Source: Casuarina equisetifolia (Eukaryota; Streptophyta; Magnoliopsida; Fagales; Casuarinaceae). Taken from it: a stretch of DNA of 64,000 bases. Each line of letters begins with the position of its first letter. The first letter of the stretch is position 1. The position numbers were made by a program, and so were the translations under genes. This document shows positions 1 to 11,584 of this stretch, piece after piece. The DNA lies in assembly GCA_028551475.1 (NCBI GenBank), contig CM052362.1, forward strand, positions 23,790,021 to 23,854,020, read 5' to 3'. The notes below the pieces were generated by a model. That model did not search any database, was not told the origin of the DNA, and saw only the letters and a list, made by a program, of their open reading frames with translations.

Positions 1-1230
1 ATTATTTTTACTTATCCTCTTAAAGTTTAGATTGCCATCTTGCTTTTAGTACAAGTTCATTCTTTTGAGTAAGTTTGTTTCATTATGGGCAAATCTTATT
101 CACTTGAGTTGAAATTTTCTTTTGTTGGATTGAATAACTAATGTTAGATACTTAATTTAAAGCACGTAACCAAAAGCTTCTTAAACTTGCCTATAAAAAG
201 TGTAAAAAACAAAAGGTGTATGTTGTATTTAATATTTAAGTATTGTTTCGATAGTGTGCATTACTTATAAAGTTGATAAAAAAACCCAAGAAAATGTCAC
301 ATACTTAACTTATTTGTAATTCATTTTACCAAGTTATATGGTTTATGGGTTGTTATGTGAATTTACTTTGGACTATGCAACATTGTGTAGTTAAGGATTG
401 CTAGTTCATCTATATAGTTTGGTTATGGTATTATTTTTGACATTTAGTTATACTATTCAACCATGACATGCATGGAGCACTTGATCAGAAGATCATCTAA
501 TTAACGCTTTGTCACAACGGTGCGTGTTGTGCGAGCATCGATAAAAGGGTGAGGTCAAAGCGTGCAACATTAGTTCATCCATTTTTTTTTTTTGTTCCTT
601 TATTTTATTTTGTCTTTTGCTGTTGTGAAGTATCCTTCACGTTTTAACATTTTCTTGGATACTTAAAATCTCATACAAGAGATTGAATAACTTAATGACC
701 GTTGTAAGAGTAGGTTGTTGCTTGCTAAGAGAACAAGAGAGAGAGAGGGAGAGAGAGAGAATGTGTGTGATAGTGAATGCTTTCTATAGCTTATTGCCCC
801 AAATGAAATGCAAGATGAGATGGTAGACTTGTATAGATGTTAGAAAAGACGTTATAGGATACAACAAGCTATCTATTTTAATTGGTCTAACTATGGCCAT
901 TGCAAATCTATGATGAAAACTTTTATGGTGGGTTAAAGCATGGAGGCATGGTTCGTAACTCAAAATGGAAAAAATATGTGTAAAAATGAAAATAAATTTA
1001 GCACATAAGGGGAAGAAACTTGTGGGCGTTAATAGTTGTGCTATGTGTTTGCTCCATAGTGGTGTTTGTGTTGCTGAATAATATAATATCCTCTTGTGAA
1101 ACTACATATGAAATCTGGAAAAAGAAAACTTGAGCTTGTGTTTGTAGGTACTATTAAAGGAATTTTACTTTAAGTTAGTTTCTAAGTTGGACTTTTAAGC
1201 CTTTTGAGATGATATCAGATTTTTTTTTTT
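1..1230. other. intergenic AT-rich DNA, no gene seen
   Basis: No reading frame with coding character on either strand. A short GA-rich microsatellite lies at about 736-760 and a T-run ends at 1230. Nothing else supportable. Confidence 0.6.
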
Positions 1231-1231
1231 T

Positions 1232-1352
1232 GGGTCACAAGGCTTGCTGACTTAGTGGTAAGCAAATAAGGGCCACCGACCATTTGGCTGGAGGTTTGAC
1301 ATTAGGTGTGCGCGTGGGTGTGTGAGTTAAATAAACAGGGAAAAAAAAGGTA
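1232..1352 (+). mobile_element. SINE-like, tRNA-derived sequence
   Basis: The stretch after the T-run reads like the tRNA-like head of plant SINEs: an A-box-like element (ctta gtggtaagc near 1251-1262), a GGCCACCGACCATTTGG-type middle, a weak B-box-like ggtttgaca (1292-1300), a GT-rich segment and an A-rich end at 1339-1348. No target-site duplication was confirmed. It could equally be a degraded tRNA relic. Confidence 0.35.
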
Positions 1353-1487
1353 CTAGTAGAGTTAAACAATCTAAAGTATCTTTGCTTGTATGTGAATATG
1401 AATTTTTTGGCATGAAACCGTAGAAAAAATAAATGAAAAGTTTGCAGGTTGAGATTAAACATTGTGTGCGAGAATCTGTGTTGGCTG

Positions 1488-1850
1488 CCATAGTTTCCCG
1501 GCCTCCCTAATATTGAGGTGAATTCTATTGGGGAGGGGGTTTGACGGCCTCCCCAGCACTAGGGTCGGTGTGGGAACATTGTTCACTGTCTCTCCCATTG
1601 TAGGAATTCCTTCAACGACTTTTGCAACCTACTCCTCTGGGAACACCTGTACTTCCTTGCCTCTTCAAACTTTTGATTGGCTTCTGCAGTGGTGTGTCTT
1701 CTTCCCAGTAGCGAACTATTGGGCCTTTCTCCTCCCATTTCAGGGTAACTTCTTTCTACTCACCGAAGCCTCATGCCCTTGCAAGTGATAAAAAAAGTAG
1801 AATCCAATGTTGGATTCATATTCTATTTTCTGCCATAGTTTCCCAACCCC
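1488..1850 (+). repeat. three-copy ~330 bp repeat, copy 1 (inverted relative to copies 2 and 3)
   Basis: Begins with ccatagtttccc and ends near the aatccaatgttgg motif at 1801-1850. Its reverse complement recurs at about 1863-2235, so the two copies form the arms of a large imperfect palindrome with a short spacer near 1851-1887. Open frames of 60-90 residues in the copies (for example 1528-1788) are near-identical translations of the repeat, not evidence of a gene. Confidence 0.75.
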
Positions 1851-1862
1851 TCAATAGAATTC

Positions 1863-2235
1863 ATCTTAATGTTAGGGAGGTCGGGAAATTATGGTTAGAT
1901 ATGAATCCAACATTGGATTCTACTCTTTTTGCCACTTGTTGAGGCATGAAGCTTCAGTGTGTACAAAGAAGTTACGCTGAAATGAGAGGAGAAAAGCCCA
2001 ACAGTTCATTGTTACATACCACTGCAGAAGCAGGCCAATAGTTTGAAGAGAAACAAGAGCAATCGAGGCAAGGAAGCACATGTCTTCGCAGAGAAGTAGG
2101 TTGCAAAAGCCTTCGAAGGAATTCCTACGATGGGGGAGAAAATGATCAATGTTCCCACACCGGCCCCCGTGTTGGGGAGGCCATTAAAGCCCCTCCCCAA
2201 CAAAATTCATCTCAATATTAGGGAGGTCGGGAAAC
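1863..2235 (-). repeat. three-copy ~330 bp repeat, copy 2
   Basis: Reverse-complement partner of 1488-1850. The shared frame (GRGF-GLP-T-VGVGTL-like residues) is conserved between the two although on opposite strands. It joins copy 3 head to tail at about 2219-2235 (gggaggtcggga). Confidence 0.75.
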
Positions 2236-2515
2236 AATGGCAGAAAGTAGAATATTAGTCCAAGATTGGATTCTACTTATATTGCCACTTGCGAGGGCAT
2301 GAGGCTTTAGTGTGTAGAAAGAAGTTACGTTGAAACGAGAAAAGAAAGGCCTAACAGTCTGCTGTTGGGAAAGAAAACACCCCACTGAAGAAGCCGGCCA
2401 ATAGTTTGTTGAGAAACAAGAGCAACCGAGCCAAGGAAGTATAGGTGTTCCAAGAGGAGCAGGCTGCAAAAGTCTTTGAAGACATTCCTTAGGTGGGGGA
2501 TTCAGTGAACAATGT
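2219..2515 (-). repeat. three-copy ~330 bp repeat, copy 3
   Basis: Direct copy of the 1863-2235 unit, in the same orientation and immediately adjacent. It carries the same gggaggtcggga start, the ttctact-ttgccacttg segment and the gcaggctgcaaaag segment, then ends at the ccccaccta boundary near 2520. Together the three copies look like a rearranged non-autonomous element. Confidence 0.7.
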
Positions 2516-2519
2516 CCCC

Positions 2520-3586
2520 ACCTATTTTCTGTTCATTGTTGGAACTCTTATCAAGATGATCTCTTAAGTTATAAGAGTTGGTAGTTCCCATTTATATTAT
2601 TGGCAGGAATTATAGAGACATTTTAAAGATCTCTTGTTTGCTATTTACACGCGCCAATGTTGCTTATTAGGGTGGAAGTCTAGTTGCAAGGGAGTTTGAG
2701 GGGTTGGTGGTTTTAAGCTAGGTTCATAGCCAATCCCTTATTTGGGGTTATCTTTGTAGCCATTGTCGGCCTTACAAGGAATGTGAAACACAAGCTATCA
2801 AAATGTGGAGGTAGAAAGAGACTTTGTTATCTGCAAGTGAATATAAATGTTATCACATCATATATATTTAAATGTTCATCTGCAAGTATTGTAGTGAGAT
2901 GGTAGACTATCTCCTTTACCTTATCTATGGTGCATTGATTGGTGTGAAGACTGATAGAAGCATGTGCAAATAGAAAAAGAGACTTAGTATCACAAAAAGG
3001 GAGAGATTCGAGGGACAATTAATCGTACTTTATGAATTCAAAGACAAGGTCCTGAAATAAAAAGAAGGTGGAGTTACCAAAGCCTGGCCCAGTCTAAAAG
3101 CTTGAAAAGTGTATTATGTCACATTTAGTGGAAGGGTTGGCGATAACATGGTCCTGTCTCGACAACTCCCCTAGAGGAAAAATGTTCAGCACAAAATTAC
3201 AAGAACTTTTACAAATAAAGTACTAGAAACCATAAACCAAGTATATGGAACAGTAAACAAAGGGCACATCGATGTGTCTTAAGATACTATCTTTGCCACT
3301 GAATAAAACCAGCGCAAATTTGTTGTGAGGACAAGTGTTCAACGACTTCAATCAAAGTCGTTTTCCACCATCCCCCAAAATTTGAACTTTTAGGAGGAAA
3401 CATGACAGATAAAGAAATCGACGTGTGGACGTCATTAGCATTGAGCTTACCCATCACATATAAATGGAAACTTTCAATGACATCTTTGCAAATACTTGCT
3501 TGTCAAAGACAACCAACAGTAGCTTGTACATAAAAAACTCCCATGGAGAATGAAAATGCGATGCTAGTGAAAGTAATGCACCCACC
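2520..3586. other. intergenic, no gene seen
   Basis: AT-rich sequence with only short random open frames on both strands. I see no recognisable protein, RNA or repeat end here. Confidence 0.5.
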
Positions 3587-3839
3587 TGCTATCCAGCGCA
3601 GTTGAACTCTCTCGTGCAGGTTCCAAACTTTCCTTAGAAGCGTCAATCCCACCACCGTTGCCATCGTCTATGCGGTGCAAAGGAGAGTGAAGCAGTAGAA
3701 CAGGAACAGGCCCGGATGAAATACTGTTCTCCCTCCAGCCGAACTTGTGCTGTGTCTCCCTGAATTCACCACTCTCATGCGTTGCTTCCGACAGCCCTTC
3801 CGTTCCCATTTGCAAATCCACACTCTCCCTCTCCACCAC
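3587..3839 (-). CDS. possible first exon, unidentified protein
   Basis: The minus strand from an ATG at 3839 is open for about 84 codons in a locally GC-richer stretch and meets a good donor (agcag/gtgggt, GT at 3587-3586). The peptide is hydrophilic, Glu/Ser/Gly-rich, with no domain I recognise. No following exon was found downstream on the minus strand. It may be a chance ORF or an exon of a degraded gene. Confidence 0.2.
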
Positions 3840-3874
3840 CTTCTCAACACCAAACTGTAAATCATTTTTCCCAC

Positions 3875-3970
3875 GGTCAGGCCTTTTCCAGTCAGATTAG
3901 GTTTAGTTTAGGATCAAGAGCAAGCATGCTGAGGGCACGGTTGTTAAAGATTTCAGGCACTGATAGCTCT
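3875..3970 (+). repeat. ~96 bp direct repeat, copy 1
   Basis: ggtcaggccttttcc through the tttcaggcactgat segment recurs with a few changes at 5077-5179, about 1.2 kb downstream in the same orientation. The CDC20-like exon lies between the two copies. Confidence 0.75.
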
Positions 3971-4242
3971 TTGTTTTTCGGAAAAGTTGACCTTTTGAAA
4001 TATTTGTAGAAGATTTGTGTGTTTTCTAGTTCTATAGGAAAACTTGCATTTTTAACTTGGAACTTGCGGTATAAAAGTTGGCTAAGCAGCATTTCTTTTG
4101 GTTCTAAACCTGCTCACTGGTCATACTTCTGGACTTCTTTTTATGGCCCAGGTACTAGGCCAAAAACAGTTCCATCTTTTTGATCATTTTTCTGATCCTG
4201 TTCATAGTCTTATAGTTTTCCTCCCTTAGTACTTTTTTTCAG

Positions 4243-4380
4243 AGCCCAGATGGTTGCACAGTGGCATCAGCAGCAGGGGATAAAACACTCAGGTTCTGGG
4301 ATGTCTTTGGGGTCCCAGAGGTTGCTAGACCTGCTCGTAAAGAACATCACGAGCCTTTTGCTCATGTGAATCGAATCTGA
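4243..4380 (+). pseudogene. orphan C-terminal exon of a CDC20/FZR-type WD40 protein
   Basis: After a T-rich acceptor (ag at 4241-4242) the plus strand is open for 45 codons to a TGA at 4378-4380. The peptide begins [19 protein letters not shown] and ends EPFAHVNRI. This matches the last WD40 blade and tail of plant CDC20/FZR activators of the anaphase-promoting complex, which normally end in the Ile-Arg (IR) dipeptide that docks on the APC. Here the final Arg codon is missing, so the IR tail is lost. No upstream WD40 exons are visible within several kb, so this is a captured or left-over 3' exon rather than a working gene. The family assignment is firm; the pseudogene status follows from the missing exons. 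Confidence 0.8.
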
Positions 4381-6025
4381 TAAAGGGATAGCTGCACATT
4401 TTTGTTAGTAGTCTTTGAAATCTTATTGTTAGTATGTGTTGATGTAACGAACAACTGCTAGTTGTGTAATGACCATTAGTTCGTATATATGTTAGTGATA
4501 TAGAATCCTAATGGCAAGTGATAGACCCAATTATTTGCCCTATAAAGCTTCCCTTCATGTGAAATTACAGTTAAAACTTAAGATTGTTCTTAAATGTTCT
4601 GCAGTACTTTGGTTAGTTTATGAATTTCGCTACTAATTTTTTACGTTTCTGGAACTTTTTGAAAGTTTCATGTTTGTGAAATTCTTAAGAAGGTTTAATA
4701 CGAACTCCGTTAAGAAGTTTGTGCTGACAACATATTTTCACGTACAAAATAACTTATTCAGAATGCAGTAAAATCTAAAACAAGACACACGGGCTTGGGC
4801 CTATAGGACGTGAACCAGCCCACACAGACTCCCTAAGCGCACAACAAGAGGTCCAAAGCGGGGTTTTGCACTCTCACCCGTTCTGATCGAGACGCACTTC
4901 TTGAAGACGCCCATGGAAGACCGCTCCCGATCTCAAGTTCTCCTTTAAAGTCTTAAACTCTTTTTTTTTAGGGTCTTTTTGCTTTTTCTATCTATGATTG
5001 TTTTGTGTATGTGTTTCTGGGGTTTGCGGCTCTAGTTTATGCAGCTAGATTTATACATACCTGCATTGTTCGTAAAGGTCGGGCCTTTTCCGGTTAGATT
5101 AGGTTTAGTTTAGGATCAAAGGCATGCATGCTGAAGGTATTCGATGGTTGTTAAAGATTTCAGGCATTGATATCTCTGTCTCTTCTAATTACAATGGGTT
5201 GGTGGTAAATCATTTGCTGCTGATTTTGGACTCTGTTGTAATTACTAAATCTTAGTAGACATTAGGCATTCTAGAATGCCTAGATTAAGTCTGAAATAAA
5301 TTTCAAAGCCGTGGTTAGCTCAACAATGGATCTATAAGAAAAAAACGCAAGCTTACAAAGGCTGCAGCTCCTAAATTATTTTGTTGTGGAACAAGAAAGT
5401 GGACATCTTTGCTATATGAAATTTAAGTAAAATGTTGCTACTGTTTATTTATTTTTGTTTTAGATCCAATGCCCCCATTGTTTTAGATCCAATGTCCCCA
5501 TTGATTTCCCAATGCAAACTATATATAAAAAAAATATGTCATGTAAAAGTTTAAGTAAAAGTTTCATTTTTCAATATACCATTTTCTCAAATCTTCCTAT
5601 GTAGCATAAAGCTTTAGGACCAATTCTGAAATAATTAAACTATAAAAAAAATTATATAAAGATCAACCACAGTAACCAATTTTCTATTACTTTTACTCTG
5701 TCTGGGCTTTTGTTTGGTTTTAGGAATGCTTTATTTGCCGAATAAAGATACGTTATTTTCTTTTTTTGACACACAGTTTTTTAATTCTTCAATAATCAAA
5801 TAGAACCAACAAAACCGTAGTTTATATGGGATTTTTTATTTTTTTTATTTTTTTTATACATGCATAAAAAGTTACATACTCAAATTTCAAACTTGGAAGA
5901 TAGATAGAGAGAGTCGAGAATGGTGATGAAAATGTTAGAAACTTTATTTCTTCCAATTAGGAGACTACTCTAAAATACGTGAACTCCATTAGGAAGTTCC
6001 TATTGACAACATATTTTTCCGTACA
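4381..6025. other. intergenic, no gene seen
   Basis: AT-rich. It holds the second copy of the direct repeat (5077-5179) and a short two-fold tandem (ttttagatccaatg-ccccattg) at about 5459-5504. A moderately GC-rich patch at 4780-4930 has no open frame of note. Confidence 0.5.
5077..5179 (+). repeat. ~96 bp direct repeat, copy 2
   Basis: Partner of 3875-3970; shares ggattagattaggttt-like and catgctga segments through tttcaggcattgat. Confidence 0.75.
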
Positions 6026-6130
6026 GAACCAAAAATGATTGATTTGGGCACGAAACATCAGGATTGCAGAGGTTGAAGCAATCTGAAACAGAACCGCAAA
6101 TCACTGATTTGGACACGAAACTTCGGGACT
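6026..6130 (+). repeat. ~43 bp tandem duplication over the polygalacturonase stop
   Basis: cagaacc-aaat-attgattt-gacacgaaac appears at 6026-6068 and again at 6089-6131, a period of about 63 bp. The second copy contains the stop codon of the polygalacturonase gene (6101-6103), so the duplication covers its 3' end and 3' UTR. Confidence 0.7.
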
Positions 6131-8668
6131 GACGAGGTTTGATAATATGCGAGCATTGTTACAGAGGGAGCGAGCCTGCTTCCCAGGCATGGTTGAGGTT
6201 ATGTCGATCTGTTCCAATGAAATCCCATTGCAACCCTTCATCTTGCTGCAATTCAGATCAATCGCAAAATCTCCGGAGGAAGTTCCTCGCACGTCGCGGA
6301 ATGTCACGTCGCTCACCATCACATCATCCTACAAGACCGTCCAATATAATCGCTCAAACAACCGTTAGATTGATCAAGGCAAAGAATAATATTGCGTTGA
6401 TCAACTATTCCATATGGGGAATTTACCTTCTCTGCCATCATACTTTCTCCATGGGGGTTGTAGTTCTGGTCTATAATGATCGGATTGTCGCAATCCTTAA
6501 CTTGGATATGCTCAAAAAGGATCTTCTTACAATACCCTGATCCACCCTGGGAAAGTAAATTTGAAGAAAGGAAGGAATAAAAAAAAAAAAGATACTCATG
6601 TCAATTCTTTTAGTGAGCCAAAAAACATGTAGGAAATGGCTTTTAGGTGGCTTTTAGGTGCATGAAAGCCAAACTACATGTACTTTTTGATATTCATTTA
6701 TGTTTGTTGTGTATATGTTTGCTACACAATCTATGCAGATTTATAACAATTGATGTTATCATTGTTCTTCTTGTTGCTACTCACCTTCCACGTTTTGATT
6801 CTTGCTCCATTTTGGGTCCCTGTGAAGTTGCAGTTTCGCACATTTACTTCTTCCACCTTGTCATAACCTCCATTTCCTCCGAGGCTTCCAATGCTACACA
6901 TACAAAGAGAACTCAACACGGAAACGAAAAGCAGCCAGAAACTAGAAGGTGAACGGCAATGGAAGTCCGACATACCTTATACCATGTCCTGGCCCGCATG
7001 AAATGCCGGATATGTCGATGACCGATGACCCATTGGAGATGGCAATGCAATCATCACCTGACAGTATAGAATTCAGCTATTCCATCAACAAGATCGGCCT
7101 ATTTTAACTGATCAATGCATAAACAAATGAAGATGTGTTTACCAGTTGCTATCACAGAGTTCGAGACTTTCACATTTGTTGACAAAGCGATGTTAATGCC
7201 ATCGGTGTTCGGGCTGTCCCCAGGTGCATTAATGTGAAGATCAGAAATTTCGACGCCTTGGCAGTTATATATGGTTAAGTGAGACCTTGAACTGTTAACT
7301 AACATCAGTTCACTTAGTTGAAGACCCTTGCAACTTGAAATGTGTACAGCCTGAACCATCATCAAATGAGTTGATCACTTTACTTAGTTGAAGACCCTTC
7401 TTTAAGTTAGGTAAATGGAGTCCTAGTGAATTGACGACACTAATTATATTAGAAGAAAGAGGTATCTTACAATGGGTCGATTATTGCAGTTAGAACTTCC
7501 CTGAAAAAAAGAACGAAGTTTGATTCCTATGTTAGATAATTGATAACAAGTTTATAGACCAAGGAAAGCTAAAGTGAAATCTTCTTATATGACATGCTTC
7601 AGTACCGAATCCTGTAGGCATGCTTTCCACCAAGCTGAACCCTGGCCGTCTATCTGTCCACCCCCACCGATGCTAAGGCCGTCTATGTATCCAAATCGGA
7701 TCCACGCCTCTCCATTCGGTGCGACTTCTGCTCTAACAAGAGTCCCCTCAAGCTACAAAACAATAAGGCCAATAATTCAGATGAAGAGTGTAAGTATGCA
7801 TGTTTATTTTCTCAACAATAGTTCAAAAACTTCCATGTTTAACATAACATACTAATATATTAATGTTATTATACACATCCAGACTTCAACACATTCTTTT
7901 GTCGTAAATATGGGAAAATAAATTCTAGAAAGATACCATGCTTTGCTTTTAAAACCGACTTATAAAATAAGAGTACGTCTAAGATATATGAAATATAACA
8001 AGTCAATATATTGGTGATATAAGACAGTTATTTTTCATACAAAAGAAAACTAACTTCACATGTAAGATGAATTACATCATTTTTTTTTTTCACAAATAAG
8101 TAGGCTCACTAAGCGAAGACAGGGACAAGTGATCTTACCTGCACTCTAACCTGCTTGGACGCGCAAGGTCCATTGAACGTCACAGGTTTCAACAGGAAAT
8201 GGAATCCCTTTGGTACGTCCAGAGTCGCGACGCCTTGACTCGCTTTACACACATCCGCCCAAGCTTCCATAAAAGCCTACAATCAGTTGTTCAATGGTTA
8301 AGAAAATAAAATAGTTGAACATATTGGAGATTTGAGATCATTATTTTTCTAACTTTTCAAGTATTATATAGTGCTAGAATCACATTTAAAAGTAATTTCA
8401 TAACATAGAATAGCCTGTTTGCATATGTGGACTCCTGCTGGGAAGCTAATTTCTAAAAAAATAGAGGAAGAAAAGAGAAAAATAGCACATTTTGCTAAAA
8501 AGGGTGGGAAGGAAAATTTCATACTTTGCTGTCGTCAGTTCTGCCATCACCAACTGCACCATACTTCAAGACACTGAATCTCCCTTTTGGTTCTGGCATT
8601 GGTCTTGCCCATGAACTCGGTGAAGCAATGAAAAAGATAACGAGCATGGAGAACAAAAGCTCCCGCAT
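6101..8668 (-). CDS. polygalacturonase (GH28 pectinase), nine exons, intact
   Basis: Predicted to hydrolyse alpha-1,4 bonds of homogalacturonan in the apoplast. Exons, 5' to 3' on the minus strand: 8668-8525, 8276-8139, 7752-7606, 7500-7471, 7350-7143, 7057-6976, 6893-6785, 6546-6427, 6328-6101. All junctions are GT-AG and in phase, giving 401 residues (family usually about 390-460). Residues 1-21 form a signal peptide ([13 protein letters not shown] core). Then follow [17 protein letters not shown] and the four GH28 signatures: NTD (201-203), GDD (223-225), GHG (246-248) and RIK (281-283). All catalytic Asp and His residues are present. Exon 4 is only 30 nt. It is a single gene with no operon-like neighbour, and relics of its intron 7/exon 7 recur at 15.5 and 25.6 kb. 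The family is certain; the subclade and pectin preference are not. Confidence 0.93.
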
Positions 8669-8758
8669 TTTCGACACTGCAAAAGCTAATACCCAAGAAT
8701 AGAGGTGAAGAAGGAAGAGAACGATTAGGTGGTGGTTTTACAAATGGGATGGAAGATA

Positions 8759-8769
8759 CGTATAAATAT
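8759..8769 (-). promoter_or_regulatory. probable TATA box of the polygalacturonase gene
   Basis: On the minus strand this reads CTATATTTATACG, about 95 bp upstream of the chosen ATG (8668), a plausible distance once a ~60 nt leader is allowed. Judged by position and sequence only. Confidence 0.45.
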
Positions 8770-10360
8770 AGTTGCAGTAGCGCTAGCGGAAGTAATCATT
8801 AAATACTATGTCTTTCTTTTGATGGAAACCATTTTAGTAATCACTCTTTCATATTATATTAATTGTTTGTGTATGGTAGGTTTTCAACGCTTTTCTTTTT
8901 TGGGCCCCGAGTAGTAATTGGTTTGTATAAGATTTCCACATCTTTTGTTACCTCTAAACCTGTTCTTAAGGTGATTTAACCTTTGATTGGGAAAGGTAAA
9001 ACTCTTACTGATAAATTCATGTAGATAATGACTCCACTAAGTTCGATTGGATTATATTGCTCATTTGAAGATGAAAAGTTTAAGAATATATATATTTATT
9101 CCCTTATACTTATTCATAGTATGGTTATTTTTGTTTATTTATTTATTTATTTTAATGTCTAGCTTTGTTGGTATAAACAAACTTGTCAAGGTACTGCTCT
9201 TATTTTATTAAAAAAAAGCTTAAGAAAATAACAAAATCACATGAATTTGTTTCACCTTCTATATTCAATCTATTTTAGTTGGAGTATTCTTGCATTAGTA
9301 TATCGGCTTGTCTATCGCTGAAGTCAATGAAAGTTATAAATGAATGGTTTTTAGGAATCTGAGCAAGACATTCAATAATTCCTTCATTTGTTGAGTGGAA
9401 TCTATATCAACATAAAGATACTTTGGATCATCCATAACAATAGGTATTGTAGTAATAACTTTTTCCCGTTAACTAATGGCTTTTCATAGGTGCTATTGTA
9501 GTATATTTGTCAACTCTATTTGTGGAAATGTTAATATTTTTCTTTTTCCATGTATTGGACGCAATTTGATCCATTTATGGTATGAATTTAAGTCTTTCAT
9601 GTTTTTAGAACAATATCTTCCTGGATACTGTTTTGATTGTTTCACTGTGTCGGTAATATTACGAACAAATGTTCACCCAATTGCAATTATAGGTGCCCAA
9701 GAAAAAGGTAAGTTCTCATCTCGGCTAGTAAGACTAAATAATTAATTTATAATAAATACAAGTCAATCACGAGGATTTTATACCTTTTTCTCAAAAGGGA
9801 ATTTATTGACAAGTTTTTTTTTTTTTTTTTGGGATCATTCTACACGTAAGAATATCAAGAATATGACATATGAAACAAATATACAAACAAAAGCTTTCGT
9901 TATTGTTAAAAATTATGATTGTCTTGTATAACTTGTACATAGATAAACTATGTATAAACCATAAGAGATTATTATATTGGACCCTTTAACAAGGTATTCA
10001 GTATCTTCCATCGTCAATGGTCTTTAGTAGCACACCGTAATTATTTTGGAAATTATCTCTACCATGGACAGAAGCATTGCACTTACCTCAGAACACCACA
10101 TCCAACTCATACAGGAACAAAGCTTAAGAAACACAACTCAGTGAAAAAAAAACCTAAACAATTTATTGATTCCAGCATACCAAAGAATGTGATCGAAGCA
10201 AAGGAGATCATTGTTTTCGAGACTGCTTAGAGTATATTGACTTTTTTTTGTTGCCTACTATACATATCTACTAGAGATGAAAGCCTTATATTAAAAAAAT
10301 GTAATTTTTAAATATAAAAAAATATCTCACCAACTAATGAGCTAACTTTTGAATTGAATT
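8770..10360. other. intergenic; includes divergent 3' flank of array copy A
   Basis: No gene. From about 9370 onward scattered segments (ggtgttggaaacaatttgatcc-like, attgatgccagca-like, gttttcgaga-like) match the 3' flanks of other array copies at 11.9-12.6, 15.9-16.5 and 38.4-39.1 kb. This region is therefore the decayed downstream flank of copy A. A T-run lies at about 9816-9832. Confidence 0.6.
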
Positions 10361-10665
10361 TTAAACTAAATTTGTAACAATGCCTAAACAGGTTCTAGAC
10401 CACTTCCGATTGGGAACTGAGGTGTGTCCCATAGCTATCCCACCTCTGGGCTCCTCCAGGAGGGTTTTATTGTTCATTGCTGAAGCTAAGTTGACATAAC
10501 TGATAATACCAAAGGTTACGCTCAGGAGGAATAAAAACAGGCACCGACGGCAAAGACGCCTGGTGTCAAGGTTAGGTGTAAAAGGACGGGAACATTTCAG
10601 GGGGTGTATTGCTATAAATTGTAGCCACCGGCGGCAAGACAAAAAACGCTATGGCGAATGCTTCC
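10361..10665 (-). pseudogene. DUF1218 array copy A: last exon only, frameshifted
   Basis: Homologous to exon 3 of the other array members. An acceptor (agaag, AG at 10667-10666) is followed by a decayed third membrane segment (EAFAIAFFVLPPVA). The frame stops just after SFYT near 10572 and resumes in another frame with the fourth membrane segment (LSVTFGIISYVNLAS) and a remnant of the Gly/Pro tail (PRGGIAMGHTSVP). Exons 1 and 2 are absent upstream. This is the terminal, most decayed copy of the array. Confidence 0.75.
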
Positions 10666-10669
10666 CTTC

Positions 10670-11584
10670 TCTGGTAGAAATAGCCCAAATCAACGGAAAT
10701 CCAAAACCCTATCAGTAGCAGAAGAAATAGAAATGAAAACCGGTGCAGAAATGGATTTATGAGCGGCAAAAGCTGACCTCAAAGTTTACGAAAAAGGAAA
10801 AGAAAGACGGAAAGAAAGCAATATTGCAAATAAGGAAAATAATTACCTCATCCTAAATGCTATATCCTCGGCCTGATTTGCCCTCCACATAGTGTTATTG
10901 AAAAATAAATAACCATAAACAAGCACCTTCTTTTCAGAAACTTTTTTCTTTGATAGGGGAAAAAAAAAAAAAAGGCAAGTAGTTTTAGGGGAATATTCAA
11001 CCTAACGTATACGGATTGGTTATTTGCTAACAGCAATAATCCCGGAAGTGGCGAGACCAAAGGGTCAAACTATTGAAGGTAAAGATGAAAAAATAATGTC
11101 TGCTTTTAAAGCCCGAATGTCAATCTTCTTCAATGCTCTTTCTCTCAAACGTCTAAGTTTTGACATACAAACCCTACCCGAAAAAAGAAAAAAAGAAAAA
11201 AAGAAAAAAAAATAAGAGATCTGAGTCTAGTTTGATTTCCTTAAAACTCTCATTTAATTTTGAATCTATCAATAATGTTCTGTGCAAATCATACAATCTA
11301 CCCTATTCAATCTTAAACCAATGTATGCACAATTTGCATGAAACTTAAGGGCAAAAGCCCCACACGAGAAACAAACAATAATTGGGTAAATTTAAAATTT
11401 TCTTTTAATCATGAGTTAATTTTTAAGTTGAGCTATTAGGCCTTTTATCTAAGTATTAGAGTTCAAATTATGTCCTACTCTATCTCAATTATCTCTTGTT
11501 CTCAAATTTCGTCCTACCCTATCTCAATTATCTCTTGTTGTCATTGTTATAAGGATGAGCTCTTGCTATACACGTATTGGAGAT
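10670..11584. other. intergenic, no gene seen
   Basis: Low-complexity A-rich tracts at 10960-10975 and 11180-11215. No exon 1 or exon 2 of copy A could be found here. Confidence 0.5.

Noticed and set aside
1528..1788. 86-codon ORF conserved with the frame at 2203-2012
   Set aside because: Both are translations of the same repeat in opposite orientation; no start context, partner exon or known domain.
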